From the NCBI GenBank assembly GCA_039881145.1, contig JAYKKI010000007.1, positions 38,948,501 to 39,012,500 on the forward strand: a stretch of DNA of 64,000 bases, given 5' to 3'. The notes beneath the pieces were generated by a model. The model was not told the DNA's origin. It was given only the letters and a program-made list of their open reading frames with translations, and made no database searches. The position numbers and the translations under genes were made by a program. Below, piece after piece: positions 10,440 to 21,479 of this stretch. Position 1 is the stretch's first letter. Each line of letters starts with the position of its first letter. Source of the stretch: Druceiella hillmani. Lineage: Eukaryota; Arthropoda; Insecta; Lepidoptera; Hepialidae.

Positions 10440-12009
10440 AATTAGCGACGATGTGTTTGATGTGTGGCTCTGAAATCACATCCCTTGAAGAGACATTTCT
10501 TTCCCCAACAAACACTTTCAAGAAGTGAAGAGCTGAACACACCAGATTCTAAGCCTCCTCTGCAACAGTGGCAGACCTCAGATATCTCAGTGTACTCCAC
10601 GGACGTACCTATACCTAGACCTGAAAGCTCTGAAATAAGAATACCAAGAAGACCTAGGATGTGCTTTTCTCCAATGTAAAACGCAGAACACCTGTGGATC
10701 ACAGAAATTGTAAATTTATATATTCCTTCATAGTAGGAGCTACTGGAAGTAAGAAGTTTTATACAAATAAAATCACCCCTACAGATTATTTCTTAGATTT
10801 ATTTCCAGAATCTGTAATTACATGATAGTACAAAGTACTAACATTTATGCAAAGGAAAAACAAAGTCATGGTTGGAAAGATTCTAAAAAGGAAGAAATCA
10901 GAGCATACATAGGTTTAATGCTTCTCATGTCAATAATTTTGATTTGCCAATTATATTGGTCAGCAGACATGTTTTTCAATAATCCTGTTATAAATAATGT
11001 AATGACCTTAAAAATATTTTAAAACATTACTGAGAATATACATGTAACTGATATTAGACAAGAATTACCAAAAATATCCCCTATGACAAATTATGCAAAA
11101 TAAGACCACTTGTGCAAAACCTAAATCAGACCTTTTTTGAAGCCTGTAGTTCATCACAGACCCAGTCAATATAAAATCTATGATAAAATGTAAGGGTAGA
11201 CTTCAGTGAAACAATACATGTCTAAAAAACCTATCAAGAAACGGACTTATTCCAGTTTTACACAGGTAAAATTGGAGATAGTACGGAAGAAAACTTGGGC
11301 TACAGAGTCGTCATGAACCTCGCTGAAGATACCTTTTATTGGCATTCGACAACTTTTTGTAAATTTGGGACTAATGACCGCAGTGTATGAAAATAAAATA
11401 TTTGCTGTTGGCACTATCCGTATCAACAGAAAAGTACTGCCAACAGTCATTACAAAAAAAACGTAGGAAACGATTCTAGAATCTAATCAATTTATCTACC
11501 AACATTAGAAAACCTATTTTAATGTTCAAATGGAAAGACTAAAGATGTTTTCGATTGCACTACAGCTTTTGATCCCATTGAAGTGGTGGTAATAAAAAGG
11601 AAACAAAATAATGGATCAAAAAAAGAGATGGTTTGTCAATTGGCAATAAAAATATACACAGTACATGGGGGGTTGACCTTTCCGACCACTACAGCTGTTC
11701 ATATTCCATTGGAAAAAGTCCAAAAAAAAGTGGCATAAATTATACTGATTTTTATTTGAAGCTGCCCTTATTAAGTCATGTATTATTTACATGAAAAGCC
11801 ACTCAAATCGCAGGAACATTTATCGTCATTACCGTTTACGACTAGGGCATGCCTTAATTGATAATTTCAACAGTGCGGAGAAACGTGTACCAATCTTCAA
11901 GGTAAAAAAGGAAGGCCTATATGGAGTTCCAGATGAGACTAGATCATCTAATGTCGGATTGCATATGCCAAAATTGGGCAAATACACAAAGTGTCGATAC
12001 TGCAGTTAG
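10440..12009 (+). pseudogene. piggyBac-family transposase, decayed, right-arm copy
   Basis: piggyBac transposases excise and insert at TTAA. Recognisable blocks in order, in shifting frames: an acidic/proline N-terminal stretch (about 10,440-10,680); TPTDYFLDLFPESVIT near 10,780-10,820; NIYAKEK and AYIGLMLLMSII (10,850-10,935); LGYRVVMNLAEDT near 11,300; GTIRINRKVLP near 11,415-11,445; GGVDLSDHYSCSYSIG near 11,668-11,715, with the third catalytic Asp; and MPKLGKYTKCRYC at 11,967-12,006, where the cysteine-rich tail is cut off by the mariner-type element. The first and second catalytic regions are badly eroded. It is a different subfamily from the element at 30.2-32.7 kb. Confidence 0.85.
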
Positions 12010-12012
12010 TTT

Positions 12013-13857
12013 TAGAGATATAGTTTTTTTAAATATTTAAAATTTTTTATTACTACGCTTAAAATAAAATTTGTTATTAGGTATTATTACTAATTCTGCT
12101 TTTTTATTATTCAAGATATTTAAGAAAACATTCGTCCTCCTAATTAAAATGTTATATATACGTTATTATTGGCAACATAAAAATTAAACGCTGAGACATG
12201 TCCATTTTCTTATTACAAAACATGATAACTGATTTTTGAACAATAGAAGGGTAAAAAAATTTGCAAACTTGTGGAACTTTACTTTAAAAACGTCTACAAT
12301 TTATACAGATTCCAAAAAAGTATAATTTTCTGCTACTAAGTATTTCATCACTTGTTTTTTATTCCCTAGCAAATATTCATAACCAGCATCTTCTCACAAA
12401 ATTTCTTCTTAAACTTTGTAAGGCCCTTTAGTAATTTTTTACCACTGCAGACATATGGTGTATTTTTGTCTAAATTGTTGTTCATTTCGTTAGTAGTCTC
12501 ATAAACCACCTTTTTGAAATATCATAATAGAAAATAGTTCAATGGATTGAGGACTGGCGAACGTGGTGGCCATGCAATCGTGCTGTAGCCACATTCTGTC
12601 ACATATATCGTGGGGTCTTTCATTCAACAGGTTTCCAAGATCGTCTCTTAAAAACCGTAGATAATGAACTCCATTAAGCCTCCGTGGGAGTTCAAATGGA
12701 CCGATAATTTTGCCATCTAAGATTCCAGCACACAAAATTGATGTTGAAATCTATTTTACCTTACTATGCGGGGATCCTTGATGGCCCGTTGGTGTAAATT
12801 GTGCATATTAAATACTCCCATTCTTTTAAAACATGATTCATCGTACCATAAGGTTGACCTAGAAAAAAGCGGATCTGCCTACATCGACGCAACATTTCCC
12901 GACAGAAATTTATTCGTCATTGATAGTCAGCAAGCAGAAATGCTTGCATTTGTTGTACATGGTGCGGGTACAAATTATTTCTTCTTAAAATGTGATCTAA
13001 CGTATTTCTTGCAACACCAGTACGTCGAAAAATGCGCTGAATACTAGTAAAAGGAGCTTCTTCCACCTCGGTCAGCACTTGACGCTCATCAACATTTCTA
13101 GATCTTTTTTCAGGAACTACATTTCCTGGAATTTAACCCTCTAAAATGCATTATTTAAACGAAGATAGACCATAGTGGTGTAGGTCTAAGGCACTTTGTA
13201 ATGCAGTCGGTCAAACAATATTCAGATCAGAAGCACAAACAAACCCTATTTCAATCATAGGTCAAATAAAAATAGTGGTAGAAAAAAAACAACAAAAAAC
13301 ACTTTGTTTACTTCGAACGATAAAAAAATCACTAAAAAAGCATAGTTGTTGAGGATAGGAGTAGTGAGGACGCTCGACCCAAACAACAATAAAAAGACCA
13401 TGCTAGTGGGAAATTGATAGCGAAACAATTCGGATAAGTGGTTGTTTTCATTTATAGTATCTTTGCGAACGCGGAGTTTCAATAAAGCAGGTATTTTTCG
13501 AATGTTCACAAAATTAGTTTTAACAATGTTACTTTTTTATAATATTTGTGAAATGTAAATATTTTTTAAATAAAATGACAAGGTTCCCATGGACAAGGTT
13601 TCCATGCATTTTTTTTACAGTAGCATTGTTGAAAGACCACTTTTATGTTTTTTCATTAAAAAAGTGCACAAGTTTCAAGATTTCATTTTAATGTTGCCAG
13701 TAATAACGAATGAATGATATTTTAATTAGGAAAACTAATATTCTCTTAAAGATCTTCGATAATAAAAAAGCAGATATAGCAATAGTATACAATACATTTT
13801 TTTTCACTAACACTAACAAAAATATAAAAATCATATTTCTAAAATTATTAGGCCTAG
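12013..13857 (-). mobile_element. Mariner/Tc1-type element with long terminal inverted repeats, right-arm copy
   Basis: Mirror copy of 3,139-5,252. Its long terminal repeats are about 12,013-12,320 and 13,520-13,857. It follows directly on the truncated piggyBac frame. It is about 270 bp shorter than the left copy, largely because of an internal deletion in the N-terminal coding part. Confidence 0.82.
12365..13190 (-). pseudogene. Mariner-type transposase, right-arm copy, deleted N-terminus
   Basis: Minus-strand counterpart of 3,770-4,807. The block GPFELPRRLNGVHYLRFL and the downstream NLLNERPHDICDRMWLQHD are clear at 12,580-12,735. QHDGAP has decayed to QHDCMA. Comparison with the left copy shows about 115 bp missing near 13,165, removing most of the DUF4817-like head. 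Several frameshifts. Confidence 0.82.
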
Positions 13858-14851
13858 GATAGTAAAATTTACTATTTCGCATATGTAATAACTTCCTCGA
13901 TCACCGATATTTCATTGGTCCACTCCTTATAGTACAACCTATATATAAATATTTAAGAGAGCACAGAATTTCTCTTAATCAATTTAAAAATATTTTATTA
14001 TTTTCATGAAACCGTGGATACAATATATTGCATAGTTTATCTTTCATCAGGCGTAAAAATATCATGAATTTTTGAAATTATAAGCACTGACATAGTTGCT
14101 ATAATTCTCGCAATTTTAGGTTCTAACAACCAATCTATAAAGTCAAACGCTTGTTATATCTAACCCTTGTCATACCTAACCGATAAAAATGACGCCACAA
14201 CCACAACTTCGTGGCCGTGTCCTATTTTGGCATAGTTATGGGACGTCGCGAAGTACTCTATAATTTGGTTTGTGTTCGCTTTATAACTGTGGCCTAGGCA
14301 CGAAAAGTTTATTTTATTGCAGAGTGCAGAATATTGTCCTATATTTTTTTCTCGAACATGTAATTAAATTCGTTAAGTATTCTGATTGGTTAATATAAAT
14401 TATATGCTACATTGTCACCCCCCTTTGTTGATATAGAAATAAACAAGTTTTTACCAATGAAGCAACGAATCCAAGGGTATAAGATAGTATAAAGGGTTTT
14501 ATGTTAGAAATGAATAAAGACTACAAAAGCAAGTTTCAAACTATGCTATGTAAGTAAAATATGCAATTCTATTAATGCTATATTATAATACTATATTATA
14601 TTTTACTTAGATTAACAAAATTGCATATAGTAAAATACGCAATTCTATTAATGTAAGTAAAATATGCAATTTTATTAATGCTATGTAAGTAAAATATGCA
14701 ATTTCTAAACTATTAATCATATATGCTTAAATGAAAAGCATTGTACATCTAAAATGAAATACAACTTTAGAATAATTATTTCATTCATGTAGAGTAACAT
14801 TACAGAAAACAATTTATAAGATATTTTTAATAAGTAGACCAATACTAATAT
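13858..14851. other. Outer right-arm sequence, no gene recognised
   Basis: 13,858-13,986 mirrors 2,985-3,138. About 150 bp (13,987-14,137) have no left-arm counterpart, because the Penelope insertion sits at the corresponding junction. 14,160-14,430 mirrors 660-960 and is paralogous to 43,380-43,640. A local short repeat of about 50 bp (GTAAGTAAAATATGCAATT) recurs around 14,545-14,705. Confidence 0.6.
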
Positions 14852-15985
14852 TTGACTTCGCTTAACTCGTGTACTACATGGGAAAACGTATTTAATGACC
14901 TTAAGAGAATTTTCGAACATCGATATCACAAGACTTTCAGCTCATGCCTTTTAGAATGTTTTGTGTTAAAGGAGGAGGATTCTCGGAATGTCTTTGAACC
15001 CGTGTCAAAACTGTCCAGGGTGCATTTATACCAACAGAGGAATATTTTATAACAGTTAAGAGACCGGAAAACATTTGGTTCCACGCTTTATCAGTTATGC
15101 GGAAAAAACAGTCTGCGAACATGGTTCGTTGAACTTTTAATTGCGTTGACAGAAAGGACAGTTGGAAAAATTAGCGGTATTCGATGAATGTAAATGTTTT
15201 TAGCAAAATTTTAAAGTTAATTTACGTTTGAACTATGAATATGTGTCCATAAGGTTATTTTCTTTTTAAGTTAATTAGACGAAATTGTAAAGTTAAAGTA
15301 AATAGAATTATGAAGTTAATCATTAAAAACTTACCAAAACGAGTAGAACTCTCAACAAAAGAATTTCGTTTATATTAATTACTTATAACGGTTTAAGTGT
15401 ACATAGCATTTTTATTAAACTGTTTAAAAATATAATAAAAAAATGTAGGTAATGTAATAAAAATATTAATTTTCCACAACATGAATGTATTGCCTGTTAT
15501 ATCATTCACAGGCGTAAAGCTATTAAAAATTAGAATATTTTCACAACCTCTGAGTAAGCTTCTAAAAACTTTACTATTTCATAATTTTAGAAACAATAGT
15601 CTCGAAGGTAGGAATGTAATTTTTTGCATATTATCTCTGAAGGCATACATAAAATTATTAAAAAAACTCTTTTTCGGATCTTTATAACTAACCTCCTCTA
15701 ATGGTACTCCACACTACGCATAAAATAAAAAATAATAATGTTTTAGAGTTTTTCATTTATTCCCCTTAAAATCTCCATGTAAACATTTTCAGTGTTTTAA
15801 ATGTGCGGGTTAACATATTTTGTCAAATTGTCAAATTTAAAATTTCCATAGCAAGCAATTTCTGAGAAAAATGACTGCGATACGTGAGTCTTATTAAGTT
15901 TTCGTTTTTCCTCTTGAAGTACGAAACTTTAACGGGTTTAAATTAGGGGTAGAACAGGCACTGGGAGGATTCCTGTAGAATATAA
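14160..15985 (+). repeat. Segment paralogous to 43,380-45,360
   Basis: Direct-orientation homology to the third repeat copy. Anchors: 14,239-14,262 with 43,414-43,438; 14,870-15,150 with 43,880-44,180; 15,487-15,635 with 44,800-44,965; and 15,900-15,985 with 45,250-45,330. The empty site for the 44.4 kb palindromic element is at about 15,311-15,345. Confidence 0.85.
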
Positions 15986-17790
15986 AGAGGTAATCGTCTT
16001 ATAATGGTGTATTTTTCCTCCTTTTGAGATAAAGAATTCAAAAAGGAAAAAAAAATAATTTGTGTTCTAGTCGAAGAACTCTTTTGAACGTCATCTCAAA
16101 TGCCTATGAAGATTTCTTTCCGTTCTTGTCTCTCCTTACATATTCCGGAGTCACCTTGAAATGTAATGTTAAGTAATTTCCTATATTTTTCCTAGTTTTT
16201 AGTGAAGAATCTACATATTACGTATACATTTTAAGTTTCTATTTCATTTTCTTTAGAAGTTATACATCTTTAACGGAAATACACATAGACATCATTCGGG
16301 CCCTTCGGGTAAAAAACTAAAATAGTTTAAATTATTTATCGGATTTTACAAAACATTTTGATGTAAAACAGACTTATTTCTGAATGCGGAAAAACTCGTA
16401 GTAAACCAAAAATACAAGATTGCATCAAATTAAAGTAATTTTGAAGGAGGCGTACCTCTGTTCATAAGTCCTTCCTCTTGAATATCATAAAAGTAGAAAA
16501 ATAACTGTGAAATCGGTAAAGCAACTATGAAATCATGGCATAAATATAGTAACAGTACACAGTTCCTTTAATATGTTTGCAATCGAAACCTATAGATAAA
16601 GTGCCTCTAAACTTATATATTTATTATTTTAAAAGTTTCCATAACCGATTAAACAAAATATAAAAAAATATTTTTGCCCAAACTTCTGGCGAACAAACTA
16701 CTTGACGTTATATTAAAAATTAGCAAATAATTTGGTAGTTTAGATAAGTTTGATGGTATGAGGCGAAATTTTCCAACTTGTTACTTTATCAAATCTATAT
16801 TGTGGAAAATAAAGTGTATACATTGCTATACACTCTAAATAATTTGGCTTCTTGCATATCTAAATAAAATTAACGTCTACGTTAACTTTCCTTCATGCGA
16901 TGCCTCTAGCAATGTATTTAGCTGAAAGATTATTTATTAAAGAATAAACTGAACCTTGTTTGCAGAAAACATCGTTAGCGGTAAGACTAAAAAAGCCGAA
17001 AAGTAACCTTTCAAATATATTGAATATGTGGTGATAACTAGCATTTTAATAATATTCTTAGTCACCCCCTCAGAATTGCGGGAAAAATTTTTACTTTTTC
17101 GCTCATTCGACTAAAGAAAATAAATTTCCTCAGCACGTTTGAATGATACGCCGTCACTGTGGACTCTAAATACATGAATATGCCATTAACCTGCGCGATT
17201 TCAATATTATTTACGTCCATTTTAGCACACGCCTTTACTGGATAGCGAAGTAGATACATATTTTTTTATCAGCGGTAGATTGTTTCCTGACGCACAATAA
17301 ATATGGGATGTGAAAAATTGGAATGAAAAATTAAGATAAATTTAAACTTTGACACATTCTACATTATCCGGTGTTGGAAACATATGTTTCTAGTCCGCTC
17401 TCCATAAGTTTCTAGTGTTTTAGTATGTCAGTTACGTTACCTTTATGATGGAATGTAGCATCTATTAGATAATTCACCTTCCAAGCTTTTTAAGGATTCA
17501 CCAATACTTAAGTTTCTTTTGTCATTTTATATTTGAACTTACAATGCATTCCCCTTTGAAAGTATTTCTTTTTTCAGGAAAGATCTTCAAAAAAATTTGT
17601 TAAGCACAAGGTAAATTTACACACCAAAGTACACATAAAACTTTGAATATCTAAGGTTCATAGTAATTATATAATATTATAGTAATGAGGAAGTTTACCT
17701 ATTTTTTGTATCTACTAAATATAAAAGAATTAATGAAATTAAATTAAACTGTGAAACATTTTTTTAAACATTACTATAAACGAAAAAGTT
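15986..17790. other. Unannotated interval
   Basis: AT-rich sequence with no recognised protein similarity, terminal repeats or RNA gene. A 65-codon minus frame at 17,062-17,259 has no recognisable motif and I do not call it. Confidence 0.5.
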
Positions 17791-17843
17791 TTGGGACTTT
17801 GAAATTACGCGGACATAAATAATTTCGCTTCACGCGTTACTTC

Positions 17844-17865
17844 AGCCTGTGACGTCACATCGCCC
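17844..17865 (+). repeat. Left inverted end with CRE-like core
   Basis: 22 bp containing the palindrome TGACGTCA; partner at 19,294-19,315 with one mismatch. TGACGTCA is also the CREB/ATF site, so each end could double as a promoter element for the gene reading inward. Confidence 0.8.
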
Positions 17866-17990
17866 GACTTGACCGTAAGGACGCGACTTAATAATACTTT
17901 TATATTCATTGTTGAGCATCGCTTGCATCTTACGAGCCGCGTTTCGTTTATTACACGAAGGAGGACACTAAAAAAATCTCCTATAAATAT

Positions 17991-18858
17991 TGTATTGTCC
18001 CTATGTGTCAAAGTACGACAATAAAAAACCCAAACAAAATATTTATTAGCTTACCGAATGATATAAAGAAAAGAAAAATGTGGTGCAAACTAATGAAGCG
18101 TAACTTAATTGGACCTAAAACCTCTACACATGTCTGTGAAGATCATTTTGATGTAAGTATATTAGCTTTTTTAATACTGATTTATATACCTATACATAAT
18201 CATTTTCAATCAAAAATGTTCAAAACGTGCAGAGTTCAATAATCTGAAACTCGTTAATCTGAAACTTTGAAGTGCCTACCTAGTCCAGTCTATTGATATA
18301 AATCTGACGTATAAGTTTTATTTAAGTTGTTTATTTTTGAATATGTGGTAAATAACCTATTTGAAAAGTTATATTAAAAAGATTAGATTATTTAATATTA
18401 ATATTTAAATATATAGTGTTATCGTGTTATCGCTAATGTCGCCCTGCCTGTTTTCGGTTTCGCGGCCCCCTTGCTAGGATCAACTGGCTATTAGATCAAG
18501 TACCTACCCTTTTTGACCTTTGGACTAGTGTTGCAAGCAATAGTATAAAATATTGATGGTCTGTCAATACTATCGTGATCTTTAAAAACAATTAGAATAT
18601 TGATAGGCCTACCGACAATTTGTTTATCAAGGTCGACATAGTGATAGTGATGTGTAAGATGCTTTATTACAGGTTGAAAATGATACAGAAAATTTAATTA
18701 AATATAGACTAGTCGGGGGAAGATTAAAGTTGAAACCGAACATAACTTCTCATAAATTTGACTGTCAAAAGTCTTTGAAAGCTAAAAAAGAACAAGAAGC
18801 GCATGAAAATATATTTACTTATCAACAAATAGTTAATTACCTACTTAACAACAAATAG
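17991..18858 (+). pseudogene. THAP zinc-finger gene remnant with one intron
   Basis: THAP domains are C2CH DNA-binding fingers shared by P-element-type transposases and host regulators. Exon 1 starts no later than the first zinc ligand: CIVPMC gives C-x4-C at 17,991-18,008, followed by KNPNKIFISLPND, the expected Trp in MWCKLM, and CEDHFD giving C-x2-H. It ends at 18,152 before GTAAGT. The intron runs 18,153-18,672 and ends TTACAG. Exon 2 continues in frame (VENDTENLIKYRLVGG, then HKFDCQ), matching the usual continuation in insect THAP proteins, and stops at TAG 18,856-18,858. Upstream of the first Cys the frame is open but has no ATG I can place. The protein ends after about 117 residues, so it is truncated or regulatory. 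Confidence 0.8.
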
Positions 18859-19059
18859 TCAATTAAGTGTTTCTGTAATTTATAAATTATCGTTAAAATT
18901 TATACTACGTAATGGCCTGTTGAATGTATGTAACTATACCTAATTAAAAAAACTTGTTCAAGGTCAAGCTATTAAGTATTAACTTCTTATAATATTCCTG
19001 ATGAATCAAACATAAAATAAGGTAAATGAGGGGATATTACTTAAAAAGTTTAACTCCTT

Positions 19060-19167
19060 TTATTTTAGCACTAACATAAGACGGATTTCATAAAAAAAAT
19101 CCATGAGTGCGTATATATCAATTTTAGACAAATTGTCACTTTGTCCTTTTACGAAACCTTCTTCCAT
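19060..19167 (-). CDS. Short opposing frame, possible start of a second transposon gene
   Basis: A 35-codon frame starting ATG at 19,165-19,167 and ending TAA at 19,060-19,062. Its N-terminus (KIDIYALMDFF) resembles from memory the opening of a large insect family that carries SWIM zinc-finger and YqaJ-type nuclease domains. That resemblance is short and unverified. It reads toward the THAP gene from the opposite inverted end. It is either the first exon of a deleted gene or a chance frame. Confidence 0.3.
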   Translation of the reverse strand: MEEGFVKGQSDNLSKIDIYALMDFFYEIRLMLVLK

Positions 19168-19293
19168 TATAGAAATATACACACTAAACTAAATATAAAT
19201 AAATTAAATGTACGTAAATAACCACAAACAACGCGAGAGCACCGGCACGACTAAGAAATTAATAAGTAATTTGTGGTGCGACGATCTCTAGTA

Positions 19294-19315
19294 GGGCGGT
19301 GTGACGTCACAGGCT
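19294..19315 (-). repeat. Right inverted end with CRE-like core
   Basis: Inverted partner of 17,844-17,865. The opposing short frame starts about 130 bp inside this end. Confidence 0.8.
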
Positions 19316-20362
19316 AGTCAGAGATCACAGACATCCCGCGCGAAAATACGTAGTCTTAAATAATGTATAACTCGGTCATTTATTGGTGGATTTCAAAATT
19401 GTTTTCGGAGATTTTTTTAGTTTTGACCTATATTTTAATTATATTGTGTCAAATATAATAATATCAGCGTCATGAAATTTTCTCATGATTGTTAATATTA
19501 ATTTTCTCTTTATTAATTCCCATACAGGCGTAAAAAATTCATCAAAATTGGAAGGAAATCCTAGAATAAATTATAACGGGTGCCTAGGATGAAAATCTAG
19601 GTAGGGCTTAAGGAAGAAGGTAATTTCATTCTTTTTTTCGCGTAATAAAAGCATACCTTTCTTTAAAATTTCATAACAAAAACTTAAATACTAATATAGT
19701 ACAACTTATTTCCTCAGATTTATTTCGTGTTTAATGGAACCTTATTGAAAACCTCTTACTAAAAATGCATATTCTGCTAAACGTACTTACTGAAAGACCC
19801 CCTCTAAAGACTTCACTCGATTATGTCCTTAAGAAAAAAATTATCCCTATAGTCGATGTGGCTAAAAAATAAAAATATGTTTTCCTTTCTTCTGTTTTTA
19901 TGTAATTCAGTTACATCTTCCTGTAAAATTTTATTAATATATTTTTTAATACATTGTGATATATTGATGAAACTAATAATAAAGGGACGAGGAGAAAATT
20001 TAAGGATCCTTTCTCTCTTTACTCTGTGGTCCCATACTGAAAAAAGCAATAAAATATATATTTATTATGTATTAAATAGTCTAAAAAGCTATAAATAAAA
20101 TCGGCAACAACTATAAAAACGGTAGGGGAAACTATACTCTAAGCATATTCATTATATTAATCTGGAACATAAAAACCTGACAAAAATATTCAAAATTTAT
20201 TTTTAAATTTTAATAAGGGAAACATTATTTTATTAACATGTGGATTGCCTTTCATTATCTACGACTTTTTTTCTTGCCAACTCTGTGGTAGTAACGTTTC
20301 CCGTATTCATAGAATTTGGAGTCATGAGAGATGAAAAAGTTTGACAAAAACTGTTCCAAGTT
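19316..20362. other. Unannotated interval
   Basis: AT-rich, no recognised gene. Overlapping frames at 19,813-20,098 on both strands are low-complexity and unsupported. Confidence 0.5.
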
Positions 20363-20720
20363 CTAACTGTCGAAGGATTTCCCAGTAATTCGATCCTGTA
20401 GCGACCGAAACAAATGGTAGCCGGAAGGAAAGACGTCTGGCGAGTACGCTGGGATTATTAAAGAGATCCAACCTAGTTCTAAAATTTGTTTACATGTCGT
20501 CAAAGCATTGTTATGAAGGTTAATTGTTATGAAGGCATTATTAATTAAGGCATTGTTATGAAGAAGGTGTTCTTTGCCTTTTTGGCCCTTAAGTTTATTT
20601 GCCACATTATCAAGTATTGTGCAGTAGTTTTCAGCCATTCATATCATTTCCTTCGTAATGCACCAAATGCTCAACATCACCTTTTTGTTGTCGTTTTTGT
20701 GCTCTTGACTACTAGTATTT
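20363..20720 (-). pseudogene. Mariner transposase C-terminal fragment
   Basis: The frame encodes the C-terminal part of a mariner (DD34D) transposase: YCTILDNVANKL, then LHNNAL, LGWISLIIPAYSPD, and SGYHLFRSLQDRITGKSFDS. In active mariners the second catalytic Asp sits in HDNA and the third in SDYH; here these read HNNA and SGYH, so both are lost. Between them a 14-15 bp unit (GCATTGTTATGAAGG) has been duplicated two to three times around 20,500-20,565, inserting extra residues. Upstream sequence to about 20,720 continues the similarity in another frame. No terminal repeats found. Confidence 0.88.
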
Positions 20721-20724
20721 CTTT

Positions 20725-21479
20725 TTGACTCCTGATCAGTCATTGTGGTTTGTGGTTGCGGTTAACGTGGAGAATCCATTTCCCAAAGGAACCAAATTAC
20801 GAAGCGAGGTAAAAGTCCGGTCGAATGTTGGCAACCGGGTGCAGGCTGCGACTCGGATCATACGCGCTACCCATTTACTTTGCTTGTACACTTTACCTAA
20901 CGATTTTAGGTGTCAATCAACCTCAATATGAGGGCACCTAAGCACTTCTCTAAGCTGCCGTGTATTTCCACTCAGATCTTCTTCCATGAGCTTTATTGGG
21001 CGTTCGCCGTCTAACTCTACTGGCCGTTCTTTGTAAGGATTATCCTCAAGGTCATACTCGTGCTTAGAGAAGGGCCTAAACCAATTTAGTGTCGTGTGGT
21101 AAAAGACGGTTTTTTATCGATACATTGGATATATTTTCTATCGCTTGTTTAGCCGTATGGTTTAAAAGAAATTCGTAAATAATATTCTGTTTTTCAATCT
21201 ATTTAATCCATTTCTTTACAACTCGCTATATGAACGAATTTTATACTGACGTAGAGAGCGCACTCCGCTTTATTTATAACCATCATAGAATGTTCTAGAA
21301 TTTCTACAGTCTAGTAGTTCTACAGAATTTTTGAAAAAAACTATCAGATTATTATGTTCCAACAAAACACAAATATTCGGGTAACCGATGTGGTACAAAT
21401 AGACCTCGGAAGAAAATGGATTCAAAAAATATAAAAATATTGAATTAATATGTACCTAGGAAAAAAATTACAACATGTA
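20725..21479. other. GC-richer unannotated interval
   Basis: 20,740-21,080 is noticeably richer in G and C than its surroundings and may be part of another decayed element, but no motif is recognisable on either strand. Confidence 0.4.

Larger units (their letters stand above)
8628..15240 (-). repeat. Right arm of giant inverted repeat
   Basis: Mirror partner of 1-7,377. It retains about 1.35 kb of a piggyBac pseudogene that the left arm has lost (10,420-11,790). It lacks the Penelope element and the long TA tract. Its outer part continues in direct homology with 43,380-45,360, so the same segment exists at least three times in the window. Confidence 0.93.
17844..19315 (+). mobile_element. 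Decayed THAP-domain DNA element with inverted ends
   Basis: Inverted 22 bp ends, 17,844-17,865 and 19,294-19,315, are identical except for one base and share the core TGTGACGTCACA. Looser similarity (ATTTCGC with GCG-rich sequence) continues outward for about 30 bp, so the true tips may lie a little outside. Between them are a two-exon THAP frame reading right and a short frame reading left. The organisation suggests a two-gene DNA transposon, possibly P-element-like or another THAP superfamily. The internal region is much too short for a full transposase, so this is a deletion derivative. Confidence 0.65.

Noticed and set aside
12766..13047. 93-codon plus-strand frame
   Set aside because: Antisense shadow of the right-arm mariner transposase remnant.
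1..15240. Interpretation of the giant inverted repeat as one very large transposon with kilobase terminal repeats
   Set aside because: The spacer has no coding capacity, and a third copy of the arm lies in direct orientation elsewhere, which fits segmental duplication better.
17062..17259. 65-codon minus-strand frame
   Set aside because: No recognisable motif, no paralogue, no splice or promoter context.
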